From contig NBAY01000034.1 in NCBI GenBank assembly GCA_002794775.1, positions 186,001-250,000 on the forward strand: 64,000 nt of DNA. Reading direction: 5' to 3'. Under the pieces are notes generated by a model, which worked only from the letters and a program-made list of their open reading frames with translations, did not search any database and was not told the DNA's origin. This document shows, piece by piece, positions 59,088 to 64,000 of this stretch (within the stretch, counting starts at the first letter, position 1; every line of letters begins with the position of its first letter). The position numbers and the translations under genes are program-made. Source of the DNA: Porodaedalea pini. Its lineage: Eukaryota > Basidiomycota > Agaricomycetes > Hymenochaetales > Hymenochaetaceae.

Positions 59088-61157
59088 ATGAGCTGGAAAT
59101 TCGGGTTTTCGTTCCTCACGAGGATATTGTATCTCTTTGGCCTGCACTATCTGATATTTGATTCTGCCATCCATAGTGAAAGAAATGTGGAGACGGTTTT
59201 TCCGGATCTGTATGAGGCTTCTATCGCTGAACTTCAAGATGGACTGCAGAAGAGCGTATTTACAAGTGTGGATCTGGTAAAGGTGTGCGCCTTACGTATG
59301 TCACTCGACTTGGAAAGATACTTTTTTAAGTGCAATTCGTAGGCGTACTTTGCGCGCATTGAGGAGGTGAACCACCAAGGGCCGACTCTCAATGCTGTCA
59401 TTGAGATGAATCCCAGTGCTCTCGCTCATGCCGCCGATCTTGACAATGAACGGAGTGCTTCGGGTCCACGAGGGCCTCTACACGGAATCCCTATCATTGT
59501 AAAAGATAACATCGCAACGCTGAGTAGCGAAGGTGAACGTTTATGTTTCAATCAAGTTTTCACTTATAAATCTGCTTTATGTAGGCATGAACACCACCGC
59601 CGGTTCCTTTGCACTCCTGGGGTCCATTGTCCCGCGCGATGCGACTATAGCTGCCAAACTGCGCGCCGCGGGTGCAATTATACTCGGCAAGGCAAATCTC
59701 AGCGAGTGGGCGAACTTCCGAGGGAACGTCCCCTCCGGCTTCTCGGGACGTGGCGGGCAGGCGACGAGCCCTTACCTCCCGAACGCGGATCCCTCTGGCT
59801 CGAGCTCGGGAAGTGGCATCAGCTCTGCAATCGGACTTGCTGCTGGCACATTGGGTAGCGAGACAGATGGCTCGATACTTTTCCCGAGTTCCAAGAACAA
59901 TCTGGTGGGAATCAAGCCGACAGTAGGACTAACTTCACGTGCGGGAGGTAAGTATAACTACATTCTAGTAGGCACGTGCGGCATAGCAGACACTAAATGC
60001 AGGGTTCTCGCTTCAGTTATTCCTATCTCTTCTCACCAAGATACGGTAGGACCAATGACCCGGTCCGTCGCAGATGCTGCTGCAATTCTCACAGTCATCG
60101 CTGGAAGAGACCCCTCGATTCCTTTACGCTTGCACAGCCTGAAGTTGTCCCGGATTTCTCACAGGCGTTGAATGCAAGTGCTCTGAAAGGCGCGAGGCTG
60201 GGAATACCTAGACTGTTTGAAGGAAGCGACCCAAACATCTTGGCGACATTCAATGCTTCAGTAGAAATTATCAAAGGACTCGGAGCAACTATCGGTTAGT
60301 CTTGGTAAATCGTTTTCTCTTCATCTCTTTATATTTTTGCACAGTTGATCCGGCAAACTTCCCGGACGCGACTGAAATACTAGAGAGCAACAACGAGTCG
60401 ATTGTTCTGACTACTGACTTTAAAGTAGGGGCTCTTATTTCCATCGTTTCAAGTTCGCTGAGTTTGTCTTTCACGAGGTTGACGTGAACGAATATATTGC
60501 AGGCCTTTTAGAGGTCCCGACAGGCGTACAGAATTTGGCCGATTTGATTCAATTCAATATTGATCACGCATCCGAGGAGCTTATCCCACCATTCTACACA
60601 GACCAGTCACAGTGAGCCTTATTATTCACGCTCGCAACACGGAACAGAAACCCAATAAAATACTTTTGAACTCGTGCAGATTTATTGCTTCACAAAACTC
60701 TACAGTAAACGATGCGTACTTTGCTGCAGTCGCAGCAGACGAAGATCTGGGACGGACAAGAGGTATCGACGCAACCTTGCAAGAATTCAACCTTGATGCC
60801 ATCTTGCTGCCCACGAACGACTCCACGGCCACGCCGGCGGCTATAGCAGGCTACCCAGTCATTACCGGTGTGCATCCTCAATCTCGTTGATACGAATCAT
60901 TGAGCTTACATCAACTGCCACCGGTAGTACCGCTGGGCTTCCAGCCAGATAATGTAACCGCGACGGCCGCTAACCCGACGATAGAGAACGGTCCTGGCAT
61001 CCCGTTCGGCATCAGCTTCATGGGCACGGCCTTCAGCGAGTTCGAGCTCATTGGGTTCGCTTTTGCGTACGAGCAGGCAACACATAATCGCCTGAAGCGG
61101 CTTGCATTCCCTGAGGCCATTCCGAAGACGCAGCTAGTGGATATCGTTGGGCATTGA
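59088..61157 (+). pseudogene. Amidase-signature family protein, copy B (frameshifted)
   Basis: Second copy of 40846-42936, same strand and same exon plan, with most of the difference in the first exon and the introns. The signal-like N-terminus and the Lys/Ser motifs are kept. In exon 4 copy A reads GAT CCC CTC GAT while copy B has one base fewer (GAC CCC TCG ATT, about 60110-60120). This shifts the frame and leads to a TGA at 60169-60171. Downstream exons remain open in the original frame, so the break is recent. The last exon (60928-61157) is nearly identical to copy A. Confidence 0.88.
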
Positions 61158-61327
61158 TTATACAACAAAGTTAAGGTGTGATTGTATGAAAGTAGTTAAA
61201 AATGAATATACCCGGATACCTGGAGCAAATTATAACTTATGTAAGTGCAAAGCAAGGTTCCACGTTAATAATGTTTGTACGATCTGACCCGAAGTCACCG
61301 TTGAGCTAACCCCCCAAAATCAATGTT

Positions 61328-62319
61328 TTAAGCCCCCCGCTCAGTACCAATAGTCCGTTCACCATCACCTAACCGTTTCCGCATAGCACCATCATAGGTG
61401 GACCATATGCTATCCCATAGACGGTCTGTCGCGTCGGCCAGCCACCGCGGATTACTTCCATCCGCACGGGAAAATACCACGCCTAGTAGCACTAGGACAA
61501 GCATTGGGGGTATCCATACAGCCACCGACATTGCACGCCCGGCTTTCTGCCGTAGAGTCGTGGGAGTGTAGGGTATAAGCTCCGACAAGTATTCACGATA
61601 GCTGGGCGGAAGTGCATGTTCTGAGTTAGAGACAATTTCGGAAATTAAATTAGCCTTAATGCGTTTACTATACAAAGGCGGGTAAACTTGCCTTCTGCTC
61701 CATTCTGGATAAGAGAGAGGTAGCGCGGGGACGGCTGTCCTGGGCTCGTCCGAGTCTTTTCGATCGGCGCGAGGAGAGTAAAGGCGTGTACTACCTCGCC
61801 GGTGAGCTCGACGCTTGGAATTTTCTGTTTCAGCCTTGATTTCGCCTCAAACACCTGTCCTTCGACGGACACCATCTGGTAGCCTGAGCCGCCACCCTCT
61901 GTGGCGATGATACGAGCAAAATCCTTGGGTGTCACCAGGTATGCTACGCCAATCAGCGCCCCGTTGCCAATCCAAGGCCGGTTCAAGTCCAGTTCCCACT
62001 TGTCCTTCTTTTCGTTGCCGCCAAAGACGGCGCTGGTAGTTGGCGCGGCAGCAAACCGACAGTTCGCAAAACGCGGCTCGAGGTAGGGGATGCCAGGCAG
62101 ATCAAATGTTAGTTCGAGACCCTCCGCGAGCACATTGTGCTCTTCGGACGGTTTGATTCCGCGCCTGCGCTTGAAAACCTCTGAGTTAAGGTTGGAGCCG
62201 TAGGCAAGGTACCAAAGCGGCTCGTCTCGTTTTCCGAGGAGAGTAGCAGCGTCGTTGGCATCGCCGCAGAGGATTGTAGGAAATGCAGGAGAAATAAGAG
62301 GGGTTTTAGTGTCGCTCAT
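61328..62319 (-). CDS. Gamma-glutamylcyclotransferase-like protein with C-terminal membrane segment
   Basis: Two exons, 61692-62319 and 61328-61620, join across a 71-nt intron with a GC donor (gcaagt) and cag acceptor to give 306 residues. The start 'PLWYLAYGSNLNSEVFKRRRG' is the YGSN substrate-loop motif of the gamma-glutamylcyclotransferase fold. 'GVAYLVTP.DFARIIATEGGG.GY' follows, and the Glu in ATEGG is a likely acid/base residue. The second exon gives 'HALPPSYREYLSELIPY', a hydrophobic segment (about 20 residues, 'VWIPPMLVLVLLGVVF') and a polar tail. Enzymes of this fold release 5-oxoproline from gamma-glutamyl peptides. Membrane anchoring is inferred from the hydrophobic segment. Without the GC-AG intron the frame stops at 61645. 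Confidence 0.85.
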
Positions 62320-63103
62320 GGGAGGTTAAAGGAGCGTCGAGGGGCGACGAGTCTTTATTTTGTTCCGTGTCTCGGACTCCCTATTTTATACTTGCTCCTG
62401 ATCGGCATCTCATCCGCTGATTGGCCCCGTGTCTTCGCCGAGATCCAACGATGACGTGTGCCATAGAGACGCCTGCGAACCGTAGCCTAAAAGTTGTCAC
62501 GGTTGGATAGTCAGCAGTACTGTCGGTGGGAAAAAGTTAAAAAAAGACCCCGGTACGCCCCCTTGCGTCAGGGTGGTCAAAGTGGTAGGCCTAGGGATGG
62601 CTTAGACTTAATCCTGACAAAAGCGTCTGAACAAGAGTGACAGTTGGATAGACGCCCAGGCCAGTCGACGCTTTGGGACGTCGATCTTGTTACCCTAACT
62701 TTGATTTTTTTCACCAATCGAATCCGGACATTCAAAGCAACACCTTTGCTCAAAGTAAATCTTCAGTACGTCGCAACACTCGAGCGCTATAAACATGTCA
62801 AGGAGATAAAAATCTAGTGGATGAGTTTGCATTGCAAGGAGCACGAGGCAATTGTGGCTCAAGCGTATACAGCACATGCTGACCACCTAGAACAAAAAAA
62901 GAAGACAAGAAGGCCACACAAAGACGCGGTGGCTTGAGGCCTGTGTCAAAGCGCAACACTTATAAAATCATGGCTCATGAACTTGTGGCCACACTCCAGC
63001 TCTTTCGCAATAACCCCGACCATCTCCTTGTCGCGTCCCAGCCTTCTGTCCTACTCGATTCATCTCCCACCTTGTTCGGCAAAGCCTACTTACTACCATC
63101 AAC
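62320..63103. other. Intergenic between divergent genes
   Basis: Shared upstream region of the cyclotransferase-like gene (minus) and the 63104 gene (plus). Contains the second copy of the 22-bp repeat (62667-62688). No gene is seen. Confidence 0.55.
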
Positions 63104-64000
63104 ATGTCCTACTTGAGCAGAACATTCAGTACTGAAGCCGTGGCTGGCAGCGACGACGAGCAAGTAAGCCAGCGCAGTACTGGCAACGACAACAAACATA
63201 TAAGCAGTACTGGCAGAGACGACAAGCATATAAGCCAGGGCAGTACTAACCAATCCAATGACGATGTCGACGAGGTAGAGGAAATTATAAGCAATTTCGG
63301 CCCCGCAAACAACATTGTGGTCAACGCAGTCCTGGCAGGAAATACCGACGAAACACGCGCCACTGTACAAGGTGGTGGTCTGGGGAGCAACGGTGCACTC
63401 CAGACCGAAACCTATGGAGAATACGACTCGATCTCGGTGGGGCCGATCCGAAATACTAATGCCAGGCTTCATTCCTCAACTGCCGACTCTTTAGGTGATG
63501 GAAGGGAGGAAGGTAAGCATCCACATTCATTGTCTGTCCGTCATCGACCTCAAGTTGAAATGAATATCACTTTCAGCTGAAGTCGAGCCACGCTCCTTGG
63601 CTTGTCCGCAAGCTTCTACTCGTGTTGAAGAGGTCGTCGAGGTTCAGCAGCCTCCAACAGTCCCCGAGCAAAATACAGAGGCTGGAGGTCAGTATTCGTG
63701 ATCATCATCTGCTCGACACCGAACTCAACAGAGGCATCTCCTACAGTGCACTCTGAGCCACCCCACGCGCCCCCCTCCCCAGCTACTGCTGAAGGTGAAC
63801 AGGCACAAGCCACCAAACCAAAGAAGCGCAGGAGAAAGGGGCCTCGCCTAACTCGCGTGAAGAACGAAAGAGCCAAGAAAATGAAGGCGAAAGCGGCAGC
63901 CCGGCACGAAGAAGGCGCTGAGACCCAAGGTCATGAAGGAAATGTGGAGATGTCAATCGAAGAGGAGAGGCCTGTTAGACGCCTCACACGGGCTGCAGCC
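63104..64000 (+). CDS. Unrecognised protein, 3' partial, related to the 31.2-33.2 kb gene
   Basis: Three exons are visible, 63104-63512, 63577-63687 and 63732-64000 (continuing beyond the window), with introns gtaagc...ttcag and gtcagt...caacag. The N-terminus is polar with an imperfect repeat ('QRSTGNDNKHIS' / 'SSTGRDDKHIS'). The third exon is Pro/Ala-rich, then very basic ('KKRRRKGPRLTRVK', 'KKMKAKAAA'), and reaches 'EERPVRRLTRAAA' at the window end. That motif and the preceding basic region match the C-terminal half of the 663-residue gene at 31193-33184. No function is known. Confidence 0.6.

Noticed and set aside
1..64000. tRNA, rRNA or CRISPR features
   Set aside because: Scanned by eye for the tRNA T-loop consensus and regularly spaced short repeats; none convincing. 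A covariance-model search would be decisive for tRNAs.

Overview
This window is basidiomycete fungal DNA, probably from an Agaricomycete. The evidence is short GT-AG introns (about 50-75 nt) in almost every gene, protein families typical of mushroom-forming fungi (NWD-type WD40 protein, chromodomain Ty3 elements, Ulp1-bearing DNA transposon), and no prokaryotic signals. Exon structures were derived by eye from splice consensus, reading-frame closure and remembered family motifs. No alignment or database search was run.

Layout: 1-1540 is the 3' end of an NWD/NLR-like gene with ten near-identical WD40 repeats. 2.1-6.7 kb holds a Tcp11-family gene and the DNA polymerase epsilon histone-fold subunit DPB4, which has a 7-nt microexon. 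6.9-15.5 kb is a block of abutting and nested transposons. 15.7-25.3 kb holds a conserved nuclear-looking protein, then four genes (multi-pass membrane protein, acetamidase/formamidase, an unknown, AlkB-like dioxygenase) that each show small frame breaks. 26.4-33.2 kb holds mostly unrecognised genes. 33.7-40.3 kb holds BET2 (Rab geranylgeranyltransferase beta) and PMS1 (mismatch repair MutL homologue). 40.8-61.2 kb is a duplicated secreted-type amidase gene: copy A is intact, copy B is frameshifted. The two copies are separated by a nested transposon stack. 61.3-62.3 kb is a gamma-glutamylcyclotransferase-like gene with a GC-AG intron. The window ends in a partial gene that shares a C-terminal motif with the 31.2-33.2 kb gene.

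The transposon stack has four levels. A 1.75-kb LTR-like repeat is split by a chromodomain Ty3 element (44968-58289, target duplication GTGAC). That element is split by a second Ty3 element (45819-53038, target duplication ATGGG). The second element's reverse transcriptase is split by a 934-bp solo LTR (48743-49676). Differences between paired LTRs are all transitions and almost all fit CpG deamination, which suggests CG methylation of these elements. The insertion order agrees with LTR divergence (about 3.1% outer, 1.4% inner).
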